From NCBI GenBank assembly GCA_027364735.1, contig DAHXOT010000044.1, positions 62,001-126,000 on the forward strand: 64,000 bases of DNA, given 5' to 3'. This DNA is from Hydrotalea sp. Lineage in GTDB: Bacteria; Bacteroidota; Bacteroidia; Chitinophagales; Chitinophagaceae. Of the stretch, positions 29,150 to 38,876 are shown one piece after another. Positions within the stretch are counted from its first letter, which is position 1. Each line of letters opens with the position of its first letter. The translations under genes and the position numbers were made by a program. The notes below the pieces were generated by a model. It ran no database searches and was not told the DNA's origin. It was given only the letters and a program-made list of their open reading frames with translations.

Positions 29150-30799
29150 TTATTGAAATTCAATATCAAAAATTATTTCTTTTGTTGCTCGTTTAATTAG
29201 CAATTGTGTTTTATCGCCTTTTTTAAATTTGCTTAAAGTTTGCATGTAACTCATTAAATCAACAAACTTATAATTACCCAATTGCAACAAAATATCGCCC
29301 GATTGTAATCCTATTTTTTGAGCTAATTTCCCTTCCGCTACACCATCAATTCTCACCCCGGTTCCAGAGAAAGCATAATCGGGAATAACGCCCAAGCTAA
29401 CCGAAAATGTAACCCCACGGCCCATTGCAGATTCCGAAGTTTTGGTAAACATTAATTTCCCTTTTGTATCGGCAGCCGTAATTAATTGATAAATAAATTG
29501 AATAATTTCTCTTTCGCCATTGTAGTTTATTTTATCCCAATCATCAGTTGCTTTATGGTAATCGGGATGTGTTCCGGTAAAGAAAAATAAAACAGGAATA
29601 TCTTTTCGATAAAATGCTTCATGATCGCTTGGTCCGCTTCCTGTACTATCGAATTTTAATAAAAGATTTGAATGAATAGTTGTTACTATTTCGCTCCAAG
29701 TGGCAGATGTGCCGTAACCGCCAATAATTAATTTTCTGGCAGAATCATATCGGCCAACCATATCCATATTAACCATATAATTGGGGTTAATAGTAATTGT
29801 AGGATGATTGAGCCAATATTTACTTCCCAACAATCCTAACTCTTCTGCAGAAAAGTTAATGATGAGATAATTATTATTTTTTGGAGATGATTGTTTTAAT
29901 AACCTCGCTAATTCAATTAAAGCTGCAGTACCACTGGCATTATCATCGGCTCCATTGTGTACAGCATGCACGGTATCTAATGCATTTTTATCCTCGCCAT
30001 ACCCTAAATGATCGTAATGAGCACCAAGAATTACGGTATTAGGTGCATGGTTATTAATAAATCCAATTATATTTCTGGCTTTACGCGTTTGAGAGTGGAT
30101 TGAAACATTTAACTCAATACTGTTAGTTGCCGATGGATCGGTAAAATATTTTTTAAACCCATGCTGGGTAATATATACAACAGGAATAGGAGCTACCGCC
30201 GATTGATCGTTTTTATTAAACAAAACATTATCGGTTATGTTAGAGCTATTATACAATAGTAAAGCCTTTGCATGCTTTTCGGCAATTTTTACAGCCATTT
30301 TTTTAATATAGGTTTCTATATCAAAATGCGGATTATTGACATTATCTTCTACAACATTGGCCAAATCTATACACCATGGTTGATCTTTTTCATTAATATC
30401 AACCGAAACTAATGCTTTAACAGAATCGGTTGCACTATATGCCAAAGGAAAAAAATCTGTATGCAGGGATAGAGAGTTGTTATTTACTTTCAGAAAACTT
30501 CCTTCCACATTTTTTCCCTCATCAATATCAAATTCTTGTAAAAAGCCATTATTACCTTTCGGTTCAATACCAATTTCTCGATACTGATTTTCTATATATT
30601 GCATAGCAAATAATTCTCCATTAGTTCCCGTTCTCCTTCCCTCTAATTTATCGGAAGCCAAATATTGTTCATGTGCCATTAAATGATTAACAATAGCCAT
30701 ATTGGCCTGCAATTGCATTTTAATTTTTTTTCTTTTGCTTTGAGAAAAAATTAAACCGGGAAAAAATAATATGCTAAAAAATAAAATTCGTTTCATCAA
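29150..30799 (-). CDS. Secreted M28 aminopeptidase with C-terminal PDZ domain
   Basis: The 549-residue protein has a signal peptide (MMKRILFFSILFFPGLIFS), a PA-like insert, an M28 zinc core and a PDZ domain (about 455-545, with GVRIDGVAEGKLAQKIGLQSGDILLQLG). Zinc ligands are visible in GAHYDHLGYG, ADDNASGTAAL, SAEELGLLGS, NMDMVGR and SDHEAFYRKDIP. It is predicted to be a periplasmic or surface aminopeptidase. It leads an operon with the IPExxxVDY and pterin dehydratase genes and is divergent from feoB. Confidence 0.92.
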   Translation of the reverse strand: MMKRILFFSILFFPGLIFSQSKRKKIKMQLQANMAIVNHLMAHEQYLASDKLEGRRTGTNGELFAMQYIENQYREIGIEPKGNNGFLQEFDIDEGKNVEGSFLKVNNNSLSLHTDFFPLAYSATDSVKALVSVDINEKDQPWCIDLANVVEDNVNNPHFDIETYIKKMAVKIAEKHAKALLLYNSSNITDNVLFNKNDQSAVAPIPVVYITQHGFKKYFTDPSATNSIELNVSIHSQTRKARNIIGFINNHAPNTVILGAHYDHLGYGEDKNALDTVHAVHNGADDNASGTAALIELARLLKQSSPKNNNYLIINFSAEELGLLGSKYWLNHPTITINPNYMVNMDMVGRYDSARKLIIGGYGTSATWSEIVTTIHSNLLLKFDSTGSGPSDHEAFYRKDIPVLFFFTGTHPDYHKATDDWDKINYNGEREIIQFIYQLITAADTKGKLMFTKTSESAMGRGVTFSVSLGVIPDYAFSGTGVRIDGVAEGKLAQKIGLQSGDILLQLGNYKFVDLMSYMQTLSKFKKGDKTQLLIKRATKEIIFDIEFQ

Positions 30800-30931
30800 A
30801 ATAATATTATAGATATTTAACGCGAAATTTTAACGCATAAGCACAAATGTAAACGTAGATATTAGCATGTTTGTTATGGTTAGGCAAATATTCTTTTCCT
30901 TACCTCGAAACCCCATACTAATTAAGGCATT

Positions 30932-30939
30932 TACTTTTG
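30932..30939 (+). promoter_or_regulatory. -7 promoter element of feoB
   Basis: TACTTTTG is a perfect TAnnTTTG element 15 bp before the GTG at 30955. Its location covers the TTG at 30937 that would otherwise be a possible start codon and so helps to decide the start. No clear -33 TTTG is present. Confidence 0.5.
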
Positions 30940-30954
30940 CCGTTCATTTTAACT

Positions 30955-33069
30955 GTGGTAAAAAGAAAAATACATATTGCATTAGTTGGGAATCCGAATA
31001 GCGGCAAAACTTCTTTATTTAATTCATTAACAGGATTGAATCAAAAAGTAGGCAATTTTCCGGGGGTTACTGTTGATAAAAAAACAGGAACCATTCATTT
31101 AACCGAATCTTTGCAAGCTGAATTGATTGATTTACCCGGCACTTACTCTTTATACCCTCGCCGTGCAGATGAATGGGTGGCATATAAAGTTTTAATGCAT
31201 GCCGATAAAGATATTAAGCCCGATGTTATTTTATTGGTGGCTGATGCCAGTAACTTAAAAAGAAATTTGCTCTTTTGTAGTCAAATTATCGATTTAAAAG
31301 TTCCGGTAATTGTGGCATTAAGCATGAACGACATTGCATTAAAAAAGGGAATTAAAATTGATATTGAGGGTTTAAAAAAAGATCTAAAAGTTCCGGTAAT
31401 TGCTGTTAATCCAAGAAAGGAAAAAGGATTTACTGAACTAAAAAAAGCTTTAGCCGAAATTGCCGATAATACCAATACTACAACCGAAGATAATTTTATT
31501 GATGTGAAAGGCTTAGCAGCTTTACCCATTAAACAACTGCAACATATTTTACCGCAATTAAGCGATTATGCATCTATTCACTATCTCATTAATCACGAAA
31601 ATTTTCCTTTAGATAATGCATTGCAAGAAAAGATTGAACAAATAGAAATCAATAATCAATTCAATCCTATAAAAACACAGGCTTCCGAAATATTGCAACG
31701 CTATCAGCATATTAAAGAAATTATTCAAAAAAATGTAACTGAACCCAACCCACTTCAAAAAAAATTATTTACCGATAAGATTGATAATTTTCTTTTACAC
31801 AAAACATGGGGCTATGTAATTTTATTTTTTGTTTTATTTCTATTATTTCAAAGCATTTTTTGGTTAGCCCGTTTTCCGATGGATGGAATTGAATGGGGAT
31901 TTCAACAAATTTCAACATGGTTAAATCAATCATTACCCGAAGCTTGGTGGAGCGATTTAATTATTAATGGATTGGTAGCCGGTTTAAGTGGTATTATGGT
32001 TTTTATTCCACAGATTATGATTTTATTTGGATTGATTACCATTTTAGAAGATAGCGGCTATATGGCAAGAATTAGTTTTTTAAGCGATAAACTAATGCGA
32101 AAAGTGGGACTAAATGGCAAAAGTGTAATGCCCATGATTAGCGGATTTGCCTGTGCAGTACCAGCTATAATGAGTACCAGAAATATTGAAAATAAAAAAG
32201 AAAGATTACTTACTATTTTAGTTACTCCATTAATGAGTTGCAGTGCCCGCCTACCTGTATATACCATTTTAATTTCATTAGTAATTGATAACAAGTATTA
32301 TTTTGGATTTTTAAGTCTTCAAGGATTGGTAATGATGGGCTTATATTTATTAGGATTAATAATGGCACTAATTGTAAGCTACGTACTTAAAAGTTTTATT
32401 AATTTAAAAGAAAAAAGCTTTTTCATATTAGAGCTGCCCATTTATCGGCCTCCTCGTTGGAAAAATGTTGGTATTACTATGCTTGAAAAAGCAAAATTAT
32501 TTATTACAGATGCCGGACGAATTATAATGATTATAAGTTTATTACTTTGGTTTTTAAGCTCGTTCGGGCCAAATAATAAAACCCAACAAATTGAAAAAAA
32601 ATATGCCACACTTACACAACAATATCCACAACAAAAAGCTGTTTTAGAAAAACAATTCTTATCAGAAAAACTACAAAATTCTTATGCAGGCATTTTGGGT
32701 AAAACAATAGAACCTATTATTAAACCTTTGGGATTTGATTGGAAAATAGGTATTGCCCTTATTACCTCTTTTGCTGCAAGAGAAGTATTTGTTGGCACAA
32801 TGGCTACTTTATATAGTGTAGAAGAAAATGACAATGCAACACTTAGAGAAAAAATGCAAGCTGCTAAAAAAGAAGATGGTACTAAAGTGTATACTTTGGC
32901 ATCGGCTTTATCTTTATTAGTATTTTATGTTTTAGCCATGCAATGTATGAGTACATTGGCTGTAGTAAAAAGAGAAACTAAAAGTTGGAAATGGCCTGTA
33001 ATTCAATTTATTTATATGACAGGTTTGGCTTATAGCATGAGTTTAATTGTATACTTTCTTTTTAAATAA
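30955..33069 (+). CDS. feoB: Ferrous iron transporter FeoB
   Basis: The protein imports Fe(II) across the inner membrane. The N-terminal G domain has G1 GNPNSGKTSLFNSLTG, the switch region FPGVTVDKKTG, and G3 DLPGTYSL. A helical spacer follows, then a membrane domain with about ten segments and two Gate regions (GLSGIMVFIPQIMILFG; the CSARLPVYTILI and FAAREVFVGTMATLYS motifs). The start is GTG at 30955 (704 residues), because the upstream TTG at 30937 lies within the -7 element. FeoA is not adjacent, and FeoC is absent. The stop is 1 bp from the end of the convergent barrel gene. Confidence 0.95.
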   Translation: MVKRKIHIALVGNPNSGKTSLFNSLTGLNQKVGNFPGVTVDKKTGTIHLTESLQAELIDLPGTYSLYPRRADEWVAYKVLMHADKDIKPDVILLVADASNLKRNLLFCSQIIDLKVPVIVALSMNDIALKKGIKIDIEGLKKDLKVPVIAVNPRKEKGFTELKKALAEIADNTNTTTEDNFIDVKGLAALPIKQLQHILPQLSDYASIHYLINHENFPLDNALQEKIEQIEINNQFNPIKTQASEILQRYQHIKEIIQKNVTEPNPLQKKLFTDKIDNFLLHKTWGYVILFFVLFLLFQSIFWLARFPMDGIEWGFQQISTWLNQSLPEAWWSDLIINGLVAGLSGIMVFIPQIMILFGLITILEDSGYMARISFLSDKLMRKVGLNGKSVMPMISGFACAVPAIMSTRNIENKKERLLTILVTPLMSCSARLPVYTILISLVIDNKYYFGFLSLQGLVMMGLYLLGLIMALIVSYVLKSFINLKEKSFFILELPIYRPPRWKNVGITMLEKAKLFITDAGRIIMIISLLLWFLSSFGPNNKTQQIEKKYATLTQQYPQQKAVLEKQFLSEKLQNSYAGILGKTIEPIIKPLGFDWKIGIALITSFAAREVFVGTMATLYSVEENDNATLREKMQAAKKEDGTKVYTLASALSLLVFYVLAMQCMSTLAVVKRETKSWKWPVIQFIYMTGLAYSMSLIVYFLFK

Positions 33070-33070
33070 T

Positions 33071-33826
33071 TTAGTTTTTAACTCTTGGACATTTTAGCAC
33101 ACTTTTTTCAAAAGTATATATCAATCCAATACTATATCCATAATAATAATCATTATGAGTTGGATCGGCCGATTTACTGAAACCATCTAAATAATCGGTA
33201 AAAGTTATTCTATAAGTTAGTTCGGCTGCAATGGAAAGTTGATTATTTAAAGCATATCGTATACCAACACCAACCGGAATAACCGGAATTACAGCAGGCA
33301 ATCTATGCAGGGTATCTTTGGCTAAGCCTGCCAATACCACAGTTTTAGAATTAAATACTGTAGTATCAATTCCACTCCAATTTCTTTTAATATTTAAAAA
33401 ACTAATGCCGGCACCACCAAAAATATAAGTAGATAATTTTCTTTTTGTTCCATCGGGAGTATAAGTATAAAAATTCCAAACCAACGAACCCGACAACTCG
33501 GTAATAGAAGTATTGAATGAAAAATTTCTCTGCCTTCGCCAATTGGGTGTTGCATAACGCGAATCATCGCCATTAATATCACCTCTGTTAAAGTTGGCTC
33601 TAATGGCAAAATTTTCATCTAATAACTTGGCTATACTAATTTGAAAAGAAGGTGTTATAAACCGATACGAACCAATTGGAGAAGGTGTTAAATCGCCCTG
33701 ATAAATAAACGCACCTCCATAAATACCCAATTCGTATTTGGGAAATATGCTTTGGGACATAACAGTACGTGAAAAAATTACACAACAAACCAACATGACT
33801 GTTTTCACAAAAGAACCTGAATTCAT
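33071..33826 (-). CDS. DUF6089-type outer-membrane beta-barrel protein
   Basis: The 251-residue protein has a signal peptide (MNSGSFVKTVMLVCCVIFSRTVMSQ) and the start of the mature protein KYELGIYGGAFIYQGDLTPS, typical of the DUF6089 family of Bacteroidota barrels. Aromatic strand ends (ISFLNIKRNWSG, YYYGYSIGLIYTFEK) fit an eight- to ten-strand barrel. The function is unknown. It is separated from the upstream histidine kinase genes by a terminator. Confidence 0.75.
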   Translation of the reverse strand: MNSGSFVKTVMLVCCVIFSRTVMSQSIFPKYELGIYGGAFIYQGDLTPSPIGSYRFITPSFQISIAKLLDENFAIRANFNRGDINGDDSRYATPNWRRQRNFSFNTSITELSGSLVWNFYTYTPDGTKRKLSTYIFGGAGISFLNIKRNWSGIDTTVFNSKTVVLAGLAKDTLHRLPAVIPVIPVGVGIRYALNNQLSIAAELTYRITFTDYLDGFSKSADPTHNDYYYGYSIGLIYTFEKSVLKCPRVKN

Positions 33827-33965
33827 ACTTATTGTTTAAGATGGATAACAAGTAGAATTTTTTGTATAACGTAATTTTTAGTGAAGAAATATTTTGTATT
33901 AGAGTACAATTTATACGCCAATGCTTCTTGTAAGTTGTGAAAGAAAACATAAACTCTATTAAAAT

Positions 33966-34004
33966 AAAAGAACAGCCTGGCAAAGAATTACCTGCTGTTC
34001 TTTT
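33966..34004. terminator. Terminator of the histidine kinase pair
   Basis: An 11-bp perfect stem, AAAAGAACAGC (33966-33976) with GCTGTTCTTTT (33994-34004), closes a 17-nt loop. T-runs occur on both strands, so it can act in both directions; it lies 27 bp after the stop of the kinase at 34031. Confidence 0.8.
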
Positions 34005-34030
34005 TGTTAAATGCAACCCAAGCCCGAAAA

Positions 34031-35236
34031 TTATTTAGGAAAATAGAGTAAAATAGATGTTCCTTTTCCTAATTCGCTTTGTATAGTTAAACTTCCATTA
34101 ATGCCTTCCATAAAATCTTTAATTAAGGTAATACCTAAACCACTTCCTTTTTCATTATTGGTTCCATTAGTAGAAACAATTATGTTTTTACTAAGCAATT
34201 TGGTTAGGTTTTCTTGAGTCATTCCTATGCCCGTATCGCTAACAAATACAATATCATTATTTTCATCGGCATCGGAATAAACGGTTATTTTACCATTTTG
34301 TGTAAATTTATTTGCATTGTTTATTAAATTTCTAAGTACAAATTTTACCATGTTATAATCGGCGTTTAATACAACAGATTCATCAACCAAATTAACCAAT
34401 GTATTATTTTTAAGTTCGGCCGATAACCTAAATGTTTCAAACTCTTCATCCAGTAATTGCTTTAACTGTTTATTGCCTTGATTAATATTGCTGCCTTGAA
34501 TTTGAATATTACCCCAATCAACCAAATTATTTAACAGATTTAATACTGTTGCAATTTGTTTTGAGAACATGCCATATAATTTGGTTTTAGCTTCTTCTGA
34601 AATTAAGTGGGCATCACTCATATCTACTGCTGTTTTAATAGAACCAATTGGACCTCTAACATCGTGAGTAATAATAGATACCATTTTGGTTAAAAGATTG
34701 TTTTGCATTTGAATTTTGGCAGTTTTTTCTTCCGAGTGTTTACGCGTAATTCTTAAGTCTAATAGCTTTGCCACATGATTGCCAAGTACTTTTAATGCAA
34801 AAATTTGTTCGCCCGATAATTTGCCCGGCTTATTATCATTTACACATAACATACCTATTTTAAATCCCTTTCGGCTTATTAATTGTACGCCGGCATAAAA
34901 TCGAATTTCGGGATCTGAAATAACTAAAGGATTATCGAAAAATCTTTCATCTTTAATAGCATCAATTACTTCAAAAAAATTATTCTCGGCAGCAATTGCA
35001 TGGCCGCAAAATGAAATATCTCTTGAGGTTTCGGAAGCTGATACTCCTTTCTTAGCTTTAAACCACTGCCGGTTTTCATCAACTAAGGATATTAAAGAAA
35101 TAGGCATATTGCAAATATGCGATGCCAATTCTACGATATCGGTAAATTCATCTTCTTCGGGCGTATCTAAAATAGCCAATTCATGAAGATTTTGAACTCG
35201 CATGAAATCGTTTTCGGGGATAGGGGCTTTTATCAT
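34031..35236 (-). CDS. GAF-domain sensor histidine kinase (copy 1)
   Basis: The 401-residue soluble kinase has a GAF domain (about 28-165, with SFCGHAI at 75-81), a dimerisation helix with the phosphoacceptor His191 in ITHDVRGPIGS, and a HATPase domain (N box about NLINNANKF, G1 DTGIGM, G2 GSGLGI). There is no transmembrane segment, so it senses a cytoplasmic signal. It is 71 bp downstream of a close paralogue on the same strand. No response regulator lies next to it. Confidence 0.93.
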   Translation of the reverse strand: MIKAPIPENDFMRVQNLHELAILDTPEEDEFTDIVELASHICNMPISLISLVDENRQWFKAKKGVSASETSRDISFCGHAIAAENNFFEVIDAIKDERFFDNPLVISDPEIRFYAGVQLISRKGFKIGMLCVNDNKPGKLSGEQIFALKVLGNHVAKLLDLRITRKHSEEKTAKIQMQNNLLTKMVSIITHDVRGPIGSIKTAVDMSDAHLISEEAKTKLYGMFSKQIATVLNLLNNLVDWGNIQIQGSNINQGNKQLKQLLDEEFETFRLSAELKNNTLVNLVDESVVLNADYNMVKFVLRNLINNANKFTQNGKITVYSDADENNDIVFVSDTGIGMTQENLTKLLSKNIIVSTNGTNNEKGSGLGITLIKDFMEGINGSLTIQSELGKGTSILLYFPK

Positions 35237-35307
35237 GGTATGTGTTTTAGGGTATTATTTAATAAGCTATTGCATTATTCATATTCAATAGCTCAATTAT
35301 TTTTTGC

Positions 35308-36510
35308 TTATTTTAAAAAGCTTAAATAAATGGTTGTTCCTTTTCCTATTTCACTAACTGCTTCAATTTCGCCATCAACAGAATCAATAAAATCTTTGGT
35401 TAACATTAAACCTAAACCGCTTCCTTTTTCTTTATTAGTACCGGGTGTACTTTCAATTGTAGATGTATGGAAAAGTTTCTTAAGTGTTTCAGCATTCATA
35501 CCAATACCTGTATCACTTACAGAAATAATTACTTTATTATTTTCTTGATGTGCATATAAAGTTATTGTGCCGTTTTCTGTAAATTTATTAGCATTGGCAA
35601 TTAAATTTCGTAATACAAACCGTATAATATTGATATCAATTTTTAATACTACATCGGCATCTACCAAATTAATGATTGTATTATTTTTAAGCAGTAGCGA
35701 TAGTTTAAAATGTTGTATTAAACCATCCGCCACTTCTTTTAGCCAAACATTTTCTTTTGCTGTATTTTTTTTATACATGGTTGACTTGCTCCAATCAACC
35801 AAATTATCTAATAAGTCTAATGTAATATTTAACTGATCTCCAAACATTTGAGTTAGCCTTACTCTATCCTCTTCTGCAACATCATTGGTATTTATAAAAT
35901 CCATTACACCTTTTACTGCACCCAATGGATTTCTTACATCATGTGCAATAATAGAAAGCATTAACTTATGCATTTTTACATCTTGCTTTAATGCAATATT
36001 TTCTTGTTTTAAACGCTCATTACCGGAATTTAATTCAATAATAGAAATAACCTGATTGCTTAATACTTTTAATGCAAACAATTGTTCTTCTGTTAAATGG
36101 TTGGGTTTATAATCGGCCACACATAAGGTACCTAATTTTTGGCCATTCATAGCAACTAAAGCACTGCCGGCACAAAATCGAATATGAGGTTGTTGTTTAA
36201 ATAAGGCGGTTTGCTTAAACCGATGATCTTTAGAAGTATCTTTAATTTCAAACAACTCACAATCTTCTTCTACAAGATTAACAAAGGAAGAAATGTTTTG
36301 AGCAGTTTCGAAAATATTTAATCCTGCTTTCGATTTAAACCATTGTTTATTTATTTCTAATAAAGAAAGTAAAGAAATAGGCATATTACAAATACGAGAT
36401 GCCAATTGCACTACACTATCAAACTTTTTATCAAAACCAACTTCGTTGGAAATATCATTAAGTAACCCCAAAGAGTTACTGTAATTTGTTGAATAAAGAG
36501 GGTTTTTCAT
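35308..36510 (-). CDS. GAF-domain sensor histidine kinase (copy 2, diverged GAF)
   Basis: The 400-residue protein is a tandem paralogue of the kinase at 34031, colinear over its full length. The phosphoacceptor His190 lies in IIAHDVRNPLGAVK, and the HATPase boxes (NLIANANKF, DTGIGM, GSGLGL) are intact. In the GAF domain the CGHAI stretch of copy 1 is replaced by SSFVNLV, so the ligand or signal probably differs. It is expected to phosphorylate an unlinked receiver. It precedes copy 1 with a 71-bp gap. Confidence 0.92.
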   Translation of the reverse strand: MKNPLYSTNYSNSLGLLNDISNEVGFDKKFDSVVQLASRICNMPISLLSLLEINKQWFKSKAGLNIFETAQNISSFVNLVEEDCELFEIKDTSKDHRFKQTALFKQQPHIRFCAGSALVAMNGQKLGTLCVADYKPNHLTEEQLFALKVLSNQVISIIELNSGNERLKQENIALKQDVKMHKLMLSIIAHDVRNPLGAVKGVMDFINTNDVAEEDRVRLTQMFGDQLNITLDLLDNLVDWSKSTMYKKNTAKENVWLKEVADGLIQHFKLSLLLKNNTIINLVDADVVLKIDINIIRFVLRNLIANANKFTENGTITLYAHQENNKVIISVSDTGIGMNAETLKKLFHTSTIESTPGTNKEKGSGLGLMLTKDFIDSVDGEIEAVSEIGKGTTIYLSFLK

Positions 36511-36628
36511 AGCTTGGGATTTTTAGGGTATTAGCAATTCAACGATGTAAAACTACTGCTATACCTTAGCTATGAATATAGTTAGAGAAACAAATAAATT
36601 GTAGTAAAATCACCACAGATTATAGTTA

Positions 36629-37102
36629 TTAAACCACCTTATTTTTCCATAATTGTAATACTTCTTCTGTATGATTTTTAGTGTTGGGTTTTGTAATAAT
36701 GAATCTTATTTTGCCACTTTCATCAATTAAAAATGTAGTTCTATGCATGCCAATAAATTCTCGGCCCATAAACTTTTTTAATTTCCAAACACCATATTTT
36801 TCTGCTATATAATGATCTTCATCGGCAATTAATGGAAATGGTAAACTAAATTTTGTTTCAAATTTTTTGTGGCTTTTTATTGTATCACCACTTACACCAA
36901 TAACAGCAAAACCTTCACGCAATAAGGTACTATAATTATCTCTTAAATTACAAGCTTGCACTGCACAAGTTGGAGTATTATCTTTAGGATAGAAGTATAA
37001 AACAACTTTTTTCCCTTTAAAATTTTGTAACGAAATATTATTTCCGTTCTGATCTTTTCCTGAAAATTCGGGTGCTTTTTTCCCTACAACTATATCACTC
37101 AT
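36629..37102 (-). CDS. bcp: Thioredoxin-dependent thiol peroxidase (Bcp/PrxQ)
   Basis: The peroxiredoxin (157 residues from ATG 37102) reduces hydroperoxides. The active site reads YFYPKDNTPTCAVQACNLRD, with peroxidatic Cys in TPTC and the resolving Cys five residues later, as in atypical two-Cys PrxQ enzymes. GVSGD, LIADED and MHRTTFLID follow. The frame is open 12 codons upstream to 37138, but the MSDIVVGKKAPEF start is the normal one. It is divergent from carB. Confidence 0.93.
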   Translation of the reverse strand: MSDIVVGKKAPEFSGKDQNGNNISLQNFKGKKVVLYFYPKDNTPTCAVQACNLRDNYSTLLREGFAVIGVSGDTIKSHKKFETKFSLPFPLIADEDHYIAEKYGVWKLKKFMGREFIGMHRTTFLIDESGKIRFIITKPNTKNHTEEVLQLWKNKVV

Positions 37103-37205
37103 AACAATCAATTTAATAATGAATACGGTACAATTCAAATAATATTCTTACACAATTATTGCAAAATTCAATTAAAAAATAACTCCATCTTTCGGCAGCT
37201 AACAT

Positions 37206-37213
37206 TACATTTG
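37206..37213 (+). promoter_or_regulatory. -7 promoter element of carB
   Basis: TACATTTG matches TAnnTTTG exactly, 16 bp upstream of the ATG at 37230. It implies a short leader of about ten bases and no room for an attenuator. A -33 element is not obvious. Confidence 0.5.
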
Positions 37214-37229
37214 CACAATTTGTAAAATC

Positions 37230-38876
37230 ATGCCCAAAGATAATTCTATTCAATCTGTTCTCATTATTGGCTCCGGACCAATTATTATTGGCCAAGCTTG
37301 CGAATTCGATTATTCCGGTTCTCAAGCCGCAAGAAGCTTACGCGAAGAAGGTATTGAAGTAATTCTTATTAATAGTAATCCGGCTACCATTATGACCGAC
37401 CCCATGATGGCAGATAAAGTATACCTACTTCCCTTAACTGTTGAAAGTATAGAACAAATATTGGACGAAAATACAATTGATGCAGTTTTACCTACTATGG
37501 GCGGACAAACCGCATTAAACCTTTGTAAAGAAGCCGATGAATTGGGTGTTTGGAAAAAATACAATGTTCGCTTAATAGGGGTAGATGTTGCAGCCATTGA
37601 TACCGCAGAGGATAGAGATAAATTTAGGCAATTGATGGCTAAAATTGGTGTAAAAGTGGCACCAAGCCATGTTGCAAATAGTTTTTTAGAAGGAAAAGAA
37701 TTTGCACAACAAATAGGATTTCCATTAGTTATTCGCCCATCATTTACATTAGGTGGTACCGGTGGAAGCTTTGTACATAATAAAGAAGAATTAGATAGTG
37801 CGTTAGAAAGAGGTTTAAAAGCTTCTCCTATTCATGAAGTATTGGTAGAAAAAGCCGTATTGGGCTGGAAAGAATATGAATTAGAATTATTACGAGATCA
37901 AAACGATAATGTTGTAATTATTTGTACCGTAGAAAATGTAGATCCTATGGGCGTTCATACCGGAGATTCTATTACCGTTGCTCCGGCTATGACTTTAAGT
38001 GATACAGCATTTCAAAACATGCGTAATCAGGCAATTTTAATGATGCGCAGTTTGGGCAATTTTGCCGGTGGCTGTAATGTACAGTTTGCCCTAAATCCCG
38101 AAAATGAAGATATTATTTCTGTAGAAATTAATCCTCGTGTTAGCCGCTCATCTGCATTAGCATCAAAAGCTACCGGATATCCTATTGCCAAAGTAGCCGC
38201 TAAATTAGCCATAGGCTATGCATTAGATGAATTAAAAAATCAAATTACACAAACAACATCTGCTTATTTTGAACCTGCATTAGATTATGTAATTGTAAAA
38301 ATGCCTCGTTGGAATTTCGATAAATTTAAAGGTGCCAATGATACATTGGGTTTACAAATGAAAAGTGTGGGAGAAGTAATGGCTATAGGAAGAAGCTTTA
38401 CAGAAGCTATTCAAAAAGCTTGTCAAAGCTTAGAAAACGAAGCAGTTGGTCTTGGTTATTATGGCAAAAGTTTAATGAAAAGCGATGAAATAGTTGAATA
38501 CATTAAAATACCAAAGTGGGATAGGATTTTTAGAATTAAAGATGCTTTAATGCAAGGTGTTACCGTTAAAACTATTGCCCAAGCAACAGGAATTGACAGG
38601 TGGTTTTTATACCAAATACAAATTATTTGTACCATAGAAAAACATTTGGCCGAATATACTTTAGCTAATTTACCAATTGACTTATTGAAAGAAGCCAAAA
38701 AACATGGTTTTAGCGATGAACAAATTGCCAGAATTACTCATGGAAATTATACCGAAGATGACGTGTATGAAAAAAGAAAAGCCTTAGGAATTACTCGTGT
38801 ATATAAAATGGTAGATACTTGCAGCGCCGAGTTTGAAGCTAAAACACCTTATTTTTATAGCACTTTCGAGAATTAA
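37230..38876 (+). CDS. carB: Carbamoyl-phosphate synthase large subunit, N-terminal half only
   Basis: The 548-residue protein equals the first half of CarB: the carboxyphosphate ATP-grasp domain (about 1-400; [57 protein letters not shown]) and the allosteric oligomerisation helix domain (about 400-548; [21 protein letters not shown]). A usual CarB continues for another 400-530 residues with the carbamate-phosphorylating domain. Here a TAA follows FEN at the exact domain boundary, and no homologous frame follows, since the next gene is convergent and overlaps the stop by 4 bp. It is therefore a split enzyme whose C-terminal half must lie elsewhere, or an independent half. carA is not in the window. 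Confidence 0.92.
   Translation: MPKDNSIQSVLIIGSGPIIIGQACEFDYSGSQAARSLREEGIEVILINSNPATIMTDPMMADKVYLLPLTVESIEQILDENTIDAVLPTMGGQTALNLCKEADELGVWKKYNVRLIGVDVAAIDTAEDRDKFRQLMAKIGVKVAPSHVANSFLEGKEFAQQIGFPLVIRPSFTLGGTGGSFVHNKEELDSALERGLKASPIHEVLVEKAVLGWKEYELELLRDQNDNVVIICTVENVDPMGVHTGDSITVAPAMTLSDTAFQNMRNQAILMMRSLGNFAGGCNVQFALNPENEDIISVEINPRVSRSSALASKATGYPIAKVAAKLAIGYALDELKNQITQTTSAYFEPALDYVIVKMPRWNFDKFKGANDTLGLQMKSVGEVMAIGRSFTEAIQKACQSLENEAVGLGYYGKSLMKSDEIVEYIKIPKWDRIFRIKDALMQGVTVKTIAQATGIDRWFLYQIQIICTIEKHLAEYTLANLPIDLLKEAKKHGFSDEQIARITHGNYTEDDVYEKRKALGITRVYKMVDTCSAEFEAKTPYFYSTFEN

Noticed and set aside
37149-37229. Attenuator or PyrR-type leader in front of carB.
   Set aside because: The -7 element at 37206 leaves only about ten transcribed bases before the ATG, and no hairpin is visible.
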